Positions 1-10,386 are shown, counted from the first letter of the stretch. The stretch: DNA of 64,000 nucleotides from Symbiodinium natans (GCA_905221605.1 CAJNDS010002109.1:62001-126000); one strand, 5' to 3'. Numbers and translations are program-made. The notes: a model not told the origin generated them from the letters alone.

Positions 1-1149
1 GTGCGCTGTGTTCGCGAACAGGGGGTTGTACACAAAAAGCCCAGAAAAGCTCATCCCTCAAGACACTGCAGGCACCATACGTTCGAAGAGTTTGCGTTGC
101 TTGGGCTTCAGGGCTGCAGGGTTTTGGGTTTAGGGCTTAGGGGTAGTCCTTGGATGTTTTGGGGTTTGGGGGGGCCGAGGGTCCGAGAACTTGGTTGAAA
201 AGATCGAACGGGGGCGCGAGAGGATCAAGCCAAGATGTATCCCCCCCCCCAAGCCTAAATGCATCTGCCCAAGCCCTGAACCGGAAGCCCCTGAACCCCA
301 AAGCCACCCCAACCTCGTGACTTATTTTTCAAACCCTGAGCCCTCAGTCCTAAATATTGCAAAGCCCTAGAAACCAAGAAGAGCCCAGAAGCCTGAACCC
401 CTAAGCCCCCGGACTCTGCACTGAAGCCCCACTTCCTGAAGCACCCCCCCAACATCCACAACAGGGGGACTGAATTACCCTAAACCCTAAGCCCTAAGCC
501 CTAAGCCCTAAACCCTAAACCCTAAACCCTAAACCCTAGTTATTCCGACCCCAACATCCCACCTTGCTTGCATCAAAAGCGCGGTGCAGCCATGGCACCT
601 CCGGCGTTGGGCCGCCGGAGGGGCGTGGTGGGGGGCCCTCTCTCTGAGTTGGGGAATTGAGGGTTTAGGGTTTAGGGTTTAGGGTTTAGGGTTTAGGGAT
701 GTTTTAGGGTTTAGGGATTTTTTGGGATTTTAGGTGTTATGGTTTAGGGTTTAGCGACGTTTAGGGTTTAGGGTTTAGGGTGCAGGGTTTGAGGTTCCGG
801 ACTGGGGTGTCAGGCTTAGGGAGAACTCCGGAGGGTTTTGAGAGTCTTTTTGGGGGTACTTCCAGAGTGGAGAGGGTTCAGGTTTAGGGAGTTAGGTTGG
901 GATGTTCCCCCTTATACTCACAGTCCTTCATAGGGAGTATAACAGGGGGTATTACCATCCCTGTTAAGGACTGTTAGCATCAGGGGGAAGATCCCAAGAG
1001 TTAGGGTTCGGGGCTTCGTCTATTTTTGCGCAGGGTTTTAGGTTTCAGGGTTTGCGGGAAAGACTTGGCCCAGGGTTTAGGGCTAGGGTTTATATTTAGG
1101 GTTTAGAGTTTAGGGTTTAGGGTTTAGGGTTTAGGGTTTAGGGTTTAGG
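1..1149. repeat. Degenerate telomere-type repeat linker
   Basis: Mixed CCCTAAA and TTTAGGG heptamers with many one-base variants (about 478-537 and 660-785). An open stretch at 1-198 (+) and a GC-rich island at 592-657 that could be a short exon starting at the ATG at 591 are visible, but no splice pair or frame convinces me. A hairpin element at 897-997 is listed separately. Confidence 0.7.
897..997. mobile_element. MITE-like hairpin, family A copy 1
   Basis: The terminal inverted repeat starts TTGGGATGTTCCCCCTTA and ends with the complementary GGGGGAAGATCCCAA. It is flanked by a perfect 8-bp direct repeat GAGTTAGG (889-896 and 998-1005). The internal arms ACAGTCC / GGACTGT are shared with the copies at 9199, 10169, 16840, 36738, 48663 and 55905. 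There is no coding capacity. The 8-bp duplication is compatible with hAT-like or similar cut-and-paste transposition; the superfamily is an inference. Confidence 0.8.
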
Positions 1150-1984
1150 ATGCGGCTTTCCAAGGTGGTGATTGCCTTGGTGCTCTTGGCTTTGGGCTGC
1201 CAGGCGCGTGTCTGAACCCTAAACACTAAACCCCTCAACCCTAAACCCTAAACTCGAACCCCTAAGCCCTAAACCCTAAACCCTACACTGAAGGTTAACA
1301 GTGGCGCCCATCTTCTGTTGAAGCTTGCGCTTGACTGCAAGCTTGTATGACATGGTCCTCCAGCACAAGATCATCGTCTAAGCTCAGACTACAAGCTCTA
1401 AGTCCTGAATTCGAAGGTAAATGCATCGAAAGGGAGCGACAGGTGACAGGTCCTTCTTTCTTTGTCTCAGAGAAGTAAAGCCGTTGATCTCTAGTCTGCC
1501 TTGAACCCTGCATGTCAGGAAACCTGAAGCCCTGACCTTGAAATCACCAAGTCCCTCCCAGATCCTCAACCGCCCCCGAAACCCTCAGCCCTAAACCCGA
1601 AACCCGGTAACCCGGTAACCCTAAACCCTAAACCCTGAACCCTAAACTCTAAACCCCAAACCCCAAACCCTAAACCCTAAACCCTTCAACTCTCGACCCG
1701 GGGCCGCTTCAAGGTGTTGGGCGGCTCCTTGAGACGCGCATGGCCGATGCCCCGGGGGCATGCGGCGGACTTTTGCTGGTTTCTGTGCCCCAGGTGGGGG
1801 TTCAGGTTCGGAAATTTAGGGTTTAGGGTTTAGGGTTTAGGGATATAGGCAAGTAGCCATACAGGGTTTGGGGCTTAGGGTTTGGGGTTGAACCATGTGG
1901 TTTTGTACTCTGTGTCAGTTCCTAATGTGTCAGTTCCTGAACAGCAGGATGCCTCGACCGGCGTGTGCGGCCACTGCGGTTTGA
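1150..1984 (+). CDS. Candidate small secreted-protein gene (3 exons)
   Basis: Exon 1 (1150-1203) opens at ATG and reads MRLSKVVIALVLLALGCQ, a textbook signal peptide (basic n-region, hydrophobic core, small residues before the end). It then meets a GC donor (CAG|GCGCGT). A phase-compatible exon lies at 1714-1793 (acceptor TTCAAG, donor GTGGGG). A last one at 1948-1984 ends in TGA. The joined product would be about 57 residues. The signal peptide is the solid part; the downstream linkage is inferred from phase only. A telomere-type array fills the first intron. Confidence 0.35.
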
Positions 1985-2245
1985 GGGGTTGCGGGAGCCA
2001 CCCTTCTATCGGGTCATCCTTCCACTGCTCAGGGTTTCGGGTTGTGGGGTTTAGGGTTTAGGGTCGAGGGTTTAGGAAGGTTTCTTAGGGACTTAGGGTT
2101 GTTTTTTCAGGGGGTTCTTAGGGTTTAGGGGCCTTTAGGGGTTCCAGGTTGAGCCCTCACCTGCTCGCCTCCGCAAGAGCCGGATCCCCACACCCGACCC
2201 TAAGCAAAACCGAAGAAGCTGCTTTCATGGCGGGATTGTTCTCCC

Positions 2246-2405
2246 CAAACCCTAAACCCTAAACCCTAAACCCTAAACCCTAAACCCTAAACCCTAAACC
2301 CTAAACCCTAAACCCTAAACCCTAAACCCTAAACCCTAAACCCTAAGCCCTAAGCCCTAAGCCCTAAGCCCTAAGCCCTAAGCCGTAAGCCGTAAGCCGT
2401 AAACC
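2246..2405. repeat. CCCTAAA array grading into CCCTAAG
   Basis: About 15 perfect CCCTAAA units are followed by CCCTAAG and CCGTAAG units, showing local homogenisation of successive variants within one array. Confidence 0.9.
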
Positions 2406-2651
2406 CTACCCAACAACAAGCCTTGGGGCCTTGTTCAAACCAAGCACAGGCGCGCAACCCTCAAGATCATCCAAGCACAAGCGCAGCAAACACACCAAAG
2501 CTCCCCCCCAACTCCTCAAACCCAGCGCGCGCCGCAACAACTTTAGGGAGCCTTGGGAATACTTGTTAGTTTTCGGGCAATGGAGAACTTTTGCTAGGGT
2601 TCCAAGTTCAGGGTAGGCATCACCCTCCCAAAGTATCCGACCGCCGCCCAG

Positions 2652-2700
2652 GGTGTCGGCCCGCCAGGCGGGGTACAGACAGTGCAATAAGCGGCCCTAA
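2652..2700 (+). CDS. Candidate terminal exon
   Basis: After the acceptor CGCCGCCCAG an open frame reads VSARQAGYRQCNKRP and stops at TAA (2698-2700). GC-rich codon-like sequence stands out from the repeat on both sides. The parent gene is unknown. Confidence 0.4.
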
Positions 2701-2910
2701 GCACCAACCAAGCTTTTTTCAATTCTCATCTCAATCCCTAAAACCTAAGCCCCAAACCCTAAACCAGAACCCGGGGGGCGGGCGTGCGGGCCCCCAAAGC
2801 CCCTAAACGTGAAGTTATGGGATGTCGGGTTTAGGGTTTTGGGGTTGAAGGGTTTAGGGTCTAGGGGCTTAGGGGTTTAGAGGGTTCGGGTCTGGGGATA
2901 TAGGGCTGAG

Positions 2911-3005
2911 GCTTTCGAGAAGGCTTGCCTGTTTTCGGACCCTGGACCGGAGCCAAGGTCCCTTGAACTGAAGCTGAAGGTGTACGAGGGCTGGACAGTT
3001 TCGAG
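2911..3005 (+). CDS. Candidate internal exon
   Basis: Thirty-one codons are bounded by acceptor GGGCTGAG and donor GTGTAG (phase 0 in, phase 2 out). The peptide contains PRSLELKLKVYEGWTV. A later island (3874) also contains LKVY, so the two may belong to one gene, but the phases between them are not resolved. Function unknown. Confidence 0.5.
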
Positions 3006-3149
3006 GTGTAGGCTTTAGGACTTCGGGTTTAGGGTTTAGGGTTTAGGGTTCAGAGGTACCTCAGGGCGAAAAACACACCATCAGGGTTGCCCCTGCTCTT
3101 GTAGGTCGTTGGGAGGCAGGGGTGTTGGAGGTCCTATAATCTTCAACAG

Positions 3150-3297
3150 CTCAACAAGTACCAAAGAAACTGGGGCATGTCCTGCGTCTTCACCGCGGCA
3201 CAGGCTGAGAAGGACAGGCGTTCCTGCCCCTCCCGCTCGGGCTGTCCGGGCCCGCGAGATGGGGATCGGGTGTCTCCTTCCGTGGGCTCAGGCTTAG
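3150..3297 (+). CDS. Candidate exon, frame unresolved
   Basis: The acceptor is TCTTCAACAG. Two frames are open. One reads LNKYQRNWGMSCVFTAAQ and could end at a GC donor (CACAG|GCTGAG, about 3203). The other agrees in phase with the exon at 2911-3005 and runs to TAG at 3295-3297. Both have codon-like composition, so I do not choose. Confidence 0.4.
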
Positions 3298-3772
3298 GAC
3301 CCCGACCCCAGACCCTCAGCCCCAAACCAAGAATCGAAAATGGCCCTAAAAACCCTGAAACCTGAAACCCCAAGCCCTAACCCTAAAACCCTAAGCCCTA
3401 ACCCCTCCACCCTTAAACCTAAAGCCCGCACCCTTGAGCCCTGCGCCCTCAATAAACCCGAAGCTCCGGGGCCTCGAGACGTCAAGGCCTTGAGGCCCTA
3501 AATGGGTGTGGGCTGTGGGCCCAGAGGATGTTGAGTGGAAGATCTAGTTTAGGGTTTAGGGTTTAGGGGAAGTCATAGGGGTTTAGTGGGTTCAGTGGGC
3601 TTAGTGGGTTTAGAGGTGTGCAGGGTTGCAGGGCCCAAAAGCCCTAAACCGGAAAGCCCGCAAGGAGGGTTCGTCTTAGATTGGTGACAAGGAGGATGTG
3701 AGCTTCCATGGGTCCTGAGTTTTACCAAGCCTCAGCCCTAAACACTGAAGCCGAGCGATCCTTGTCCTGCAA

Positions 3773-3847
3773 ACCCTAAACCCTAAACCCTAAACCCTAA
3801 ACCCTAAACCCTAAACCCCAAACCCTAAACCCTAAACCCTAAACCCT
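3773..3847. repeat. CCCTAAA array
   Basis: About 10 near-perfect heptamers directly precede the exon-like island at 3874. Confidence 0.9.
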
Positions 3848-3873
3848 CCTGTTCCCAGAGCCCCCACCTGCAG

Positions 3874-3933
3874 CTCAAGGTTTACAAGGCTCCACATCTG
3901 GATCAGGGGGCTGTGCACCTCACCCTACAGTGA
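3874..3933 (+). CDS. Candidate terminal exon
   Basis: The acceptor CCCCACCTGCAG is followed by 19 codons, LKVYKAPHLDQGAVHLTLQ, and TGA (3931-3933). The strong polypyrimidine-AG context and clean stop make this one of the better islands in the first 5 kb. Parent gene and function unknown. Confidence 0.5.
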   Translation, partial: LKVYKAPHLDQGAVHLTLQ

Positions 3934-4635
3934 ATCTTCAAGTTAGACCCCTAAACCCTAATTTAACCCTAAGCCCTGAACCCAAAATTTCCCTAGCCCT
4001 GATCTCCAAAGCCTAAACCTTAAGCCCTGACACTCAGCTCGATTTCCGGCGGGACGCTCGCATGTAGCTTGCGCCTTTTGTCGCAAGCCTGCTGCGCCGT
4101 CGAGGCCCTTCAGTGGGTTGGGGCTTTGAGGGCCGAAGGGCTGAAGAGTTTGGGAGTTTGGGGGTTTAGGGCTTTGCACCTGCAGGGCCAAGAGGTTGGG
4201 GCCTGCCCCAACACCCCGCCCCGCCCCACGCCCCACCCCCCCCCACCCCACCCCCCCACCCTCCCACATCACAGGAGGGTTAAGGCTTATTGGCTTTGAG
4301 TTTGGGGCTTTCGAGGTTGTAGGGTTTTGGTAGCTGGGAGCTAAGCAAGAGTTGCAAGCTTCAAGGGGCATAGACCCGATTCCGAGCGGCGGCCAGGCAA
4401 TGGGCTGCCAATCCATCCACCAGCCAAAGGACTCGCGAACTGATGGGTGGGAATGAGGGTTTTCTCGGTTTCGGTTTAGGGTTTAGGGTTTAGGGTTTAG
4501 GGTGTAGGGTTTAGGGTTTAGGGCTTAAGGTTTAGGGTTTTACGGTTTAGGATGTAGGGTTAAGGTCTAGGGTTTAGGGATTCACGGTTTAGGGTCTAGG
4601 TTCTGGAAAGTTCTGGGGGCTGTTCTGAAGGGCCC

Positions 4636-4699
4636 ATGGGTCTGAAGGGCTTGGCGCCAGAGCCAGAGCCCGGAGGAGCTGGCGGCGGCGGCCGCGCAG
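4636..4699 (+). CDS. Candidate initial exon, Pro/Gly/Ala-rich
   Basis: ATG at 4636 reads MGLKGLAPEPEPGGAGGGGR and meets a GC donor (GCAG|GCTCTC) in phase 1. Low-complexity composition limits confidence. Confidence 0.3.
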
Positions 4700-4810
4700 G
4701 CTCTCTTGGGTTCAGGTGTTGAGGGGTTGGGTTTAGGGTTTAGGGTTTAGGGTTTAGGGTTTTGGGTTTTGGGTTTAGGGTTTAGGGTTTATGGTTCAGG
4801 TGTTGAGCAG

Positions 4811-4888
4811 CGGCTGATCGGGCTTTTCGGGGTTGGCAGGGTCTACAGTAAGGCTACCGAGCCGCTCCGTGGTCCAGGGAGCTTCGTG
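4811..4888 (+). CDS. Candidate internal exon
   Basis: Twenty-six codons lie between acceptor TTGAGCAG and donor GTTTGG, phase 0 at both ends. The peptide begins RLIGLFGVGRVYSKATEPLR. The donor is telomere-repeat-like (G-GTTTGGGG). The following GC-rich island at 5019-5105 is open in two frames and is not called. Confidence 0.4.
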
Positions 4889-4937
4889 GTTTGGGGTCCC
4901 TCAGCCTTGAACCCTCAACCCGAAACCCTAAATCCCT

Positions 4938-5013
4938 AAACCCTAAACCCTAAACCCTAAACCCTAAACCCTAAACCCTAAACCCTAAACCCTAAACCCT
5001 AAACCCTAAACCC
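4938..5013. repeat. CCCTAAA array
   Basis: About 10 perfect heptamers, placed in the putative intron after the island at 4811-4888. Confidence 0.9.
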
Positions 5014-5636
5014 CAGAGATCCTGGGGGGCCCTGAAGCTTCCAGGCCGCCCGGAGCGGCGGCACGGCCCAGGGGGCCTTTGCCATGAAGGAGCCACACGG
5101 CCCCCACTTAGGGTTTGGGGTTTGGGGTTGAGGGTTTAGGGTTTAGGGTTTAGGGTTTAGGAGTTTCAGGCTTTCAGGGATTTCAGGATTGTCAGGGTTT
5201 TTTCAGGTTTCAGGGTGTTTAGGTTTTTCAGGTCTCTCAGGGCTTTCAGGGTTTTCAGGCCTTTTTGGGACTAGGAACCCGAGGCCCCAAGCCCCTTTTT
5301 CTTCTGGTTCTTGCTTGTTATTGTTGGGCTTTGAGGTTAGGGGTATGGGATCCTTGCAAGTTACGTCTTTTCTTGGAGCTTGTTGTGTTCAGAGCGTGCT
5401 CTAATCTAAAGCCGTAAGCCAGACCCTAAAGCCCCCAAAGCCCCTAAGGTCCTTTAAAGGTAAAGCCACCCAAAGCCCCCCAAAAACCCAAAACCCTAAA
5501 GCAAACTCTTGAGGAACTTTGGGAACCCCCAAAACCCAAAACCCAAAACCCAAAACCGCAAACCCCAAACCCCAAACCCCAAACCCCAAACCCTAAACCC
5601 TAAACTCTAAACCCTATTCAGTTAAGGCTGGCAAAG

Positions 5637-5669
5637 ATGACGCAAGAGCTCCGCCACGAGGAGCTGCAG
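5637..5669 (+). CDS. Candidate short exon with GC donor
   Basis: Reads MTQELRHEELQ and then CAG|GCTGGC. The preceding GGCAAAGATGAC is repeated at the start of the island at 8389, suggesting two related exons, possibly from tandem gene copies. Confidence 0.35.
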
Positions 5670-5699
5670 GCTGGCCATTGTTTTATTGCTGCGTGTTTG

Positions 5700-6149
5700 A
5701 GCCTTTGGGGGATTTCTACGGTTTAGGCTTTCTTTTTTGGGTACTTCGGGTTTATAGGGCTTTAGGGTTTCTAGGGTTTAGGCTTTGTTTTTGGGTACTT
5801 CGGGTTTTATAGGGCTTTAGGGTTTTCGGGATTTTCTGTTTGGGGGGTTGGGTGTTGGGTTTTAGGCTAAGGGCTTTTTAGAGTTCAGGCTTCAGAATCT
5901 GCGGGGAAGCGTTTTTGCTTTGGGGCGTCAAAATAGGTCTGAAGGTCCTTTTTGGAGCGTTTGGGTCTTCAAGGCCTTGATCTTTCTGGTTTCCGAGGGT
6001 TCTTCGGGTGTTTTGGAGTCTCAGGCAGTGTTTGGAGGTCAGGGCTTTAGGGGTTTAAGGGGCTTTAGGGGTTTTAGGGGCTTTAGGGGCTTCAGGGGTT
6101 TTAGGGAGGCGTTTGGCACGAGCACAGAGAGCACAGAGCGGACATAGTC
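5700..6149. repeat. TTTAGGG-derived low-complexity linker
   Basis: Decayed heptamers, including (TTTAGGGGC)n at 6050-6100. No convincing exon is seen. The right edge is the truncated 5' end of the retroelement. Confidence 0.6.
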
Positions 6150-8112
6150 CGAAATCTCGTGCCTGACCTTCATCTGGGTTATGCCCATTGACGTTCTCTA
6201 GTCTCTCGCTTCTTATCGATCCCAAAACAAAAGGCGTACGTAAGCCCAATGGCCGTATGTCCACCTCCACAGAGAAACCGCAGGTTGTTGCGAATCATCT
6301 ATCCACTAACGTATGGAACCACATCCCTACTCCTCCCCTTCCTAGTACCTTACTATTTCCCCCGGCCCTTCTTGACCTTTCTCCTTTCGATGACCAAGAC
6401 CTTCAGCGCGCATTGTCGCGCTTGCAACACCGCAAAGCCGCAGGGCCTGATGGTGTCCCAGCTGAGCTCTGGAAATTTGCCCCACGATCAGTACATGTAG
6501 CATGACTGCACTTCTACAAAGCCTTCAAGGAAGCTGCTTCTGCTGACAGTTGGAATTTCGCCGACGTAATAATGATTTTCAAGGGCAAAAAGAAAGATCC
6601 CACTCTTCCTGAAAGTTATCGTCCCATCTCGTTGATCAACACCGTCTATAAAATCTACGCTTCCATGATTCATTGTCGTTTAAAACCGGCAATTGACGAC
6701 CGTATCTCCACAGTTCAATTCGGTTTTAGATCAGGCAGATCCACTTCAACCCCGTTGTTCATTATCAGACGACTCATAGAACTTCACGAACGTCACCAAG
6801 AAACTTTTACGCCCTTTTCCTTGACTGGGCGCAGGCCTTCGATTCCGTCACCCATGTCGCGATAGAAAATGCCTTGCTAAGAATCGGCGTTCACCCGGCA
6901 GCAATTCTCTCAATATACCAAGGTTGCCAATTTGCAGTAACAGATTCGAACACCCGATCCTCCCGCAAACAATTTTCCAGAGGTATACGACAAGGCTGCC
7001 CACTTTCGCCTTATTTATTCATCATTACCTTATCGGTGCTTTTCCAGGACACGAATGATACTTACAAAAGTGCTTTTGGCCCTCTCCCTGCGGTACTTCA
7101 GTCTGACTCCCCCCTTTGTGACATAGAATATGCAGATGACACTGTCCTACTCTCGCGTACTCAACAGGCGCTTCACCGACTCCTACATACCTTACAGTCC
7201 CGCGCTTTCAGAAGAGGCATGTCCTTAAATATTGAAAAATGCCATTTGCTTACCATCAACACCACACTTCCGATTTATCTACTCAGAAACTACCAACTCC
7301 CATGTACTTGCGATTTTTGTGTTGAGGCTCGTTATCCTAAACCGGACCCTTCCTTAAAAATCGAGCCAACTGATCACGCCTACTATCTCGGTGCGGTTCT
7401 AACCACTAACGCTTCTGCCACAAAGGATACCAACAAGCGATATGCCCAGGCATCGCAGGCGGCCAAGTCCTTGAAGGACTTCTTCCGCCACCCGTCAATC
7501 TCTGTTAATAGAAAACTATTGGTCCAAAACCAACTAGTGCTTGCTATTCTTCCTTATGGCTCGGAGTCACAGATGTGCTCCCAGGCTACCTCACCAAGCT
7601 CCATGAGCTCGCCTGCCAAGTATTACGACAGGTTTTTAACCTCAAATCGTCGTATTACCAAAATCCTATCACCTTCAGACCAGCAATGTTCCAACGAATA
7701 CATTGCCGGCCTCCTCTATGAACACGCCCCAGCTATTCTTTCCCCCTCGCAGCGTATCATCTCCGCCAGAATTTCTTATCTCGGACACATATTGCGACAT
7801 GCCGACACCATGGAACACCAGACTGTTTTCCAATCAACCCATGCCTATCGCAGATTACATAGACGCAGAGTAGGGCACCCTAGATTACATTGGCCAGAAA
7901 TCACCATGACACAAGCGTACCAACGTTACCAAGCTAGACAATCTCCAAATCCAGTCCCTAAAGCGTATCACATTAATGACCCCCTTTACCAGCACCTTAC
8001 CACGTCGGATATCGCGCAAGTACACTCACCACTCTTCGGCAATACGGATCTTTGGCGAAACCTGCATCCCATTGCACAAAGTCAATGGCGTCGCATAGAG
8101 TTTTTACGCTAA
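6150..8112 (+). pseudogene. Non-LTR retrotransposon reverse transcriptase, decayed
   Basis: The order of motifs is that of a LINE-type reverse transcriptase: AAGPDGVPAELWK (about 6435), YRPISLINTVYKIYASMI (6618), QFGFRSGRST (6718), a frame-shifted LDWAQAFDSV (about 6817, first catalytic Asp region), GIRQGCPLSPYLF (6981) and the catalytic YADDT (7130). The C-terminal part holds the RxxYLGHILRHADT and GHPRLHWPE-type segments seen after the RT of many LINEs. Breaks: an in-frame TGA at 6503-6505 and a frameshift near 6800-6815, so the final 412 codons (6874-8112) are in a different frame. No endonuclease domain lies upstream, so the copy is 5'-truncated. Base composition is visibly less GC-rich than nearby exons. 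A short non-repeat tail to about 8185 may be its 3' UTR. Confidence 0.88.
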
Positions 8113-8237
8113 CCCCAGCTGAAAGGGCTGCGGACGAGTAGTCAGACCTTTGACTTGCTCAGCGCTGTCGAGAGAGAAAGAGGGGTTTTAGGGGATTTTG
8201 CTTTCTTTGTCTGAGCAAATCTCCCAAAACCCAAAAC

Positions 8238-8337
8238 CCAAAACCCAAAACCCTAAACCCTAAACCCTAAACCCTAAACCCTAAACCCTAAACCCTAAAC
8301 CCTAAACCCCAAACCCTAAACCCTAAACCCTAAACCC
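8238..8337. repeat. CCCTAAA array
   Basis: About 13 near-perfect heptamers after the retroelement tail. Confidence 0.9.
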
Positions 8338-8388
8338 CTCTGTGAAAAGCCCCAAGCCGAGAACATTTCCGGCCTGACAAGGGCCCAG

Positions 8389-8451
8389 TGGCAAAGATGA
8401 CACTGGAGGGCCTGCGCGTCTGCGAGGAGTACTTGGATCCATTTGGCCTCA
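8389..8451 (+). CDS. Candidate exon
   Basis: The acceptor GGGCCCAG leads into AKMTLEGLRVCEEYLDPFGL, strongly codon-like. The 3' boundary is unclear (a GT at 8429 or a GC at 8452). It shares its first 12 bases with the island at 5637. Confidence 0.4.
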
Positions 8452-8670
8452 GCTGTTTTTTGCTTGGTGGGTTTAGGGTTTTGGGTTTAGGGTTTAGGGT
8501 TTAGGGTTTAGTTTAGGGTCCAGGGTTCAGGATTTAGGGTAGCGTCTTGCTTGATGTCGGCTTTGGCGTCCTCACACCAGAGCCCCTGTCGCTTGTCTTT
8601 TGGCAGGTGTCTTGTTTGTCATGTAATTGTGCATTGCTTGTCCTCGCCAAGCTATGGGAGAAGGAGAAAG

Positions 8671-8757
8671 CATTTCCAAACTCATCCCCTGATGTTCCCC
8701 TCTGAACTGCCGAAAATGCCCATTCTCATCAGCTGGGCCACCCTGACTGGAGATGCG
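8671..8757 (+). CDS. Candidate internal exon
   Basis: Twenty-nine codons end at a good donor GTATGT. The peptide includes LMFPSELPKMPILISWATLT. The acceptor GGAGAAAG is weak, so the 5' end is tentative. Confidence 0.45.
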
Positions 8758-8939
8758 GTATGTTGGTCAGGAGGCTTCAGCATGTAGGGGAATGTTTTGG
8801 AACCCAAGTTTCAGAGTCAAACCCCCCCAAGCCATTTTCATTTTCACCGCAAGCCCCCCACCCCCCCCAGCCCTTTTTGCACCGATGGAAGAGCCTGTGA
8901 GAAGTCCTACTCTGAGACTCAACCTACCAAAGTGTTCTA

Positions 8940-9100
8940 ACCCAAAACCCCAAAACCCCAAAACCCCAAAACCCCCAAAACCCCAAAACCCCAAAATCCC
9001 AAAACCCCAAAACCCCAAAACCCCAAAACCCCAAAAAACCCCAAAACCCCAAAAACCCCAAAAACCCCAAAAACCCCAAACCCCAAAACCCCAACACCCC
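8940..9100. repeat. CCCCAAAA-type tandem array
   Basis: Octamer-like variant (CCCCAAAA) of the telomere repeat, with a few 9-mers. The long open frames across it on both strands are artefacts of the repeat. Confidence 0.9.
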
Positions 9101-9198
9101 AAGGCACTGAAATCAAGGAACCTTTGAAGGTATTTCGGGAGCCCCAGAAGTTGCGGGGTGCCAATCCTTGTAAGGCCCCTGAGAGCTAAATCCCATAG

Positions 9199-9298
9199 TT
9201 GGGATCTTCCCCCTTATGCTAACAGCCTTTAATCGGGATTCTATTCGGGGTACTATCATCCCTATCAGGGACTGTTAGTATAAGGGCGAACACCCCAA
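9199..9298. mobile_element. MITE-like hairpin, family A copy 2
   Basis: TTGGGATCTTCCCCCTTA opens the left arm and a decayed complement ending CACCCCAA closes the right. Flanks TCCCATAG / CCCCAAAG match at 6 of 8 positions, so the target duplication has decayed. It lies 39 bp upstream of the exon at 9338. Confidence 0.75.
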
Positions 9299-9337
9299 CC
9301 CCAAAGCTAAAACTACACATGCGCGCGGAAATTTCAG

Positions 9338-9431
9338 GCACGCCAAAGAGTGTGTGAAGCTGCTGGTGGACGCCATGTCCAGCGCCGCGAATCCGGACTT
9401 GGCTTCGGAAGCAGTGGCCTGGGTGCTCTAA
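9338..9431 (+). CDS. Candidate terminal exon, helical repeat-like
   Basis: The acceptor AAATTTCAG is followed by HAKECVKLLVDAMSSAANPD and a further 10 codons to TAA (9429-9431). The Ala/Leu/Val helical pattern resembles one unit of an armadillo/HEAT-type protein, but a single helix pair cannot prove it. Confidence 0.55.
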
Positions 9432-9718
9432 GGCATTGGAGGGGGCAGCGCGGGGCCCAAGACCATAAAAACGAAACCCTCCGAAGCCCCTGAAGCCCCA
9501 AATCCTAAAGCCTTTCAAAACCTCTTAAGCCATAAGGGCCATAAAGCTACCCCCAGCCCTTCAGAATTCCACATTGCAAGGTTTCATTTTTGGAGTTGGA
9601 ATGCAGGGTGGGGGGTGTGGGGGGGGTTTCGGGGGGTTTGGGGGCGGACTTAGATGGGGGCGTTTGTGCTTCAATCTCTGGTTGTAGGCTTCAAGCAACC
9701 TGCCTTGCTCCATCCCAG

Positions 9719-9772
9719 GCATGGGCTTTGAACAAGCGCCTTGGCTTCGTTGAGAGCAGCGTTCTCGTTTAA
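9719..9772 (+). CDS. Candidate terminal exon
   Basis: The acceptor GCTCCATCCCAG is followed by AWALNKRLGFVESSVLV and TAA. Confidence 0.4.
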   Translation, partial: AWALNKRLGFVESSVLV

Positions 9773-10061
9773 CAACCTGACAGCCTTAAACTTAGGGGGG
9801 CTTTAGGGTGTACCAGGGGCTGTCATGGAACATGAGGTTACCTTATGTCACTTCTCTTAAGAACCCTACGAATCTACACTTTTGTTCAAGGTGTTCCAAG
9901 CAAAGTTATGCTAAGCTTTGTGAAAAATCTGAATCATTACAGCCAAGCCAGACCCCTAACCCAAACCCGGGTCCGAAAGCACTGGAAGCCCTGTTTTGGG
10001 AGGCGGCTAGGGTGGGCCGGTTCATGGGTAGTTCGGTTATAAGTATGTCAGCTGCAGGTAG

Positions 10062-10386
10062 AAGCTTATCGAGGGTATTCACAAGGCTCTCAGGCTCAAC
10101 TTGTCGCTGGTTGGCGACCCCTTTGCGTTCGCTTCGACAGTTGTTGCCAGAGTCTTCAAACAAGAGACTTGGGATGTTCTCCCTTACAATACTAACAGTC
10201 CCTAAAAGGGATTCTAATAGAGGGTACTAGAATACCTACGCAGGACTGTTAGTACAAGGGGGAGCATCCCAACAAGGGACCCACGCAGGTTGTTTGAGCG
10301 CGGCTTCGGCAGTCGTTGGCAGATGGTGGCTGTTGAGCATGGATGCCAGCGAGAAAACTGCAAGTGAATTTCAGCCTGCAGTGTGA
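10062..10386 (+). CDS. Candidate gene fragment interrupted by a family A hairpin
   Basis: From the acceptor GGTAG the frame reads KLIEGIHKALRLNLSLVGDP and on to the CAAGAGAC duplication at 10161. If the hairpin (10169-10272) and one duplication are removed, the same frame continues for about 38 codons (ending ...MDASEKTASEFQPAV) to TGA at 10384-10386. Exact splice positions are uncertain: no GT is at the junction. A GA donor (CAA|GAGACT) with acceptor CAACAAG is possible but would change the downstream frame. Confidence 0.45.
10169..10272. mobile_element. MITE-like hairpin, family A copy 3
   Basis: The arms TTGGGATGTTCTCCCTTA and AAGGGGGAGCATCCCAA form a terminal inverted repeat. Target duplication CAAGAGAC (10161-10168) / CAAGGGAC (10273-10280), 7 of 8. 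It interrupts an otherwise continuous open frame. Confidence 0.85.

Noticed and set aside
1-2405. A true chromosome end (telomere) at the left edge
   Set aside because: Heptamers are degenerate, occur in both orientations and recur through the whole window; no terminal, uniformly oriented array is present at either edge.
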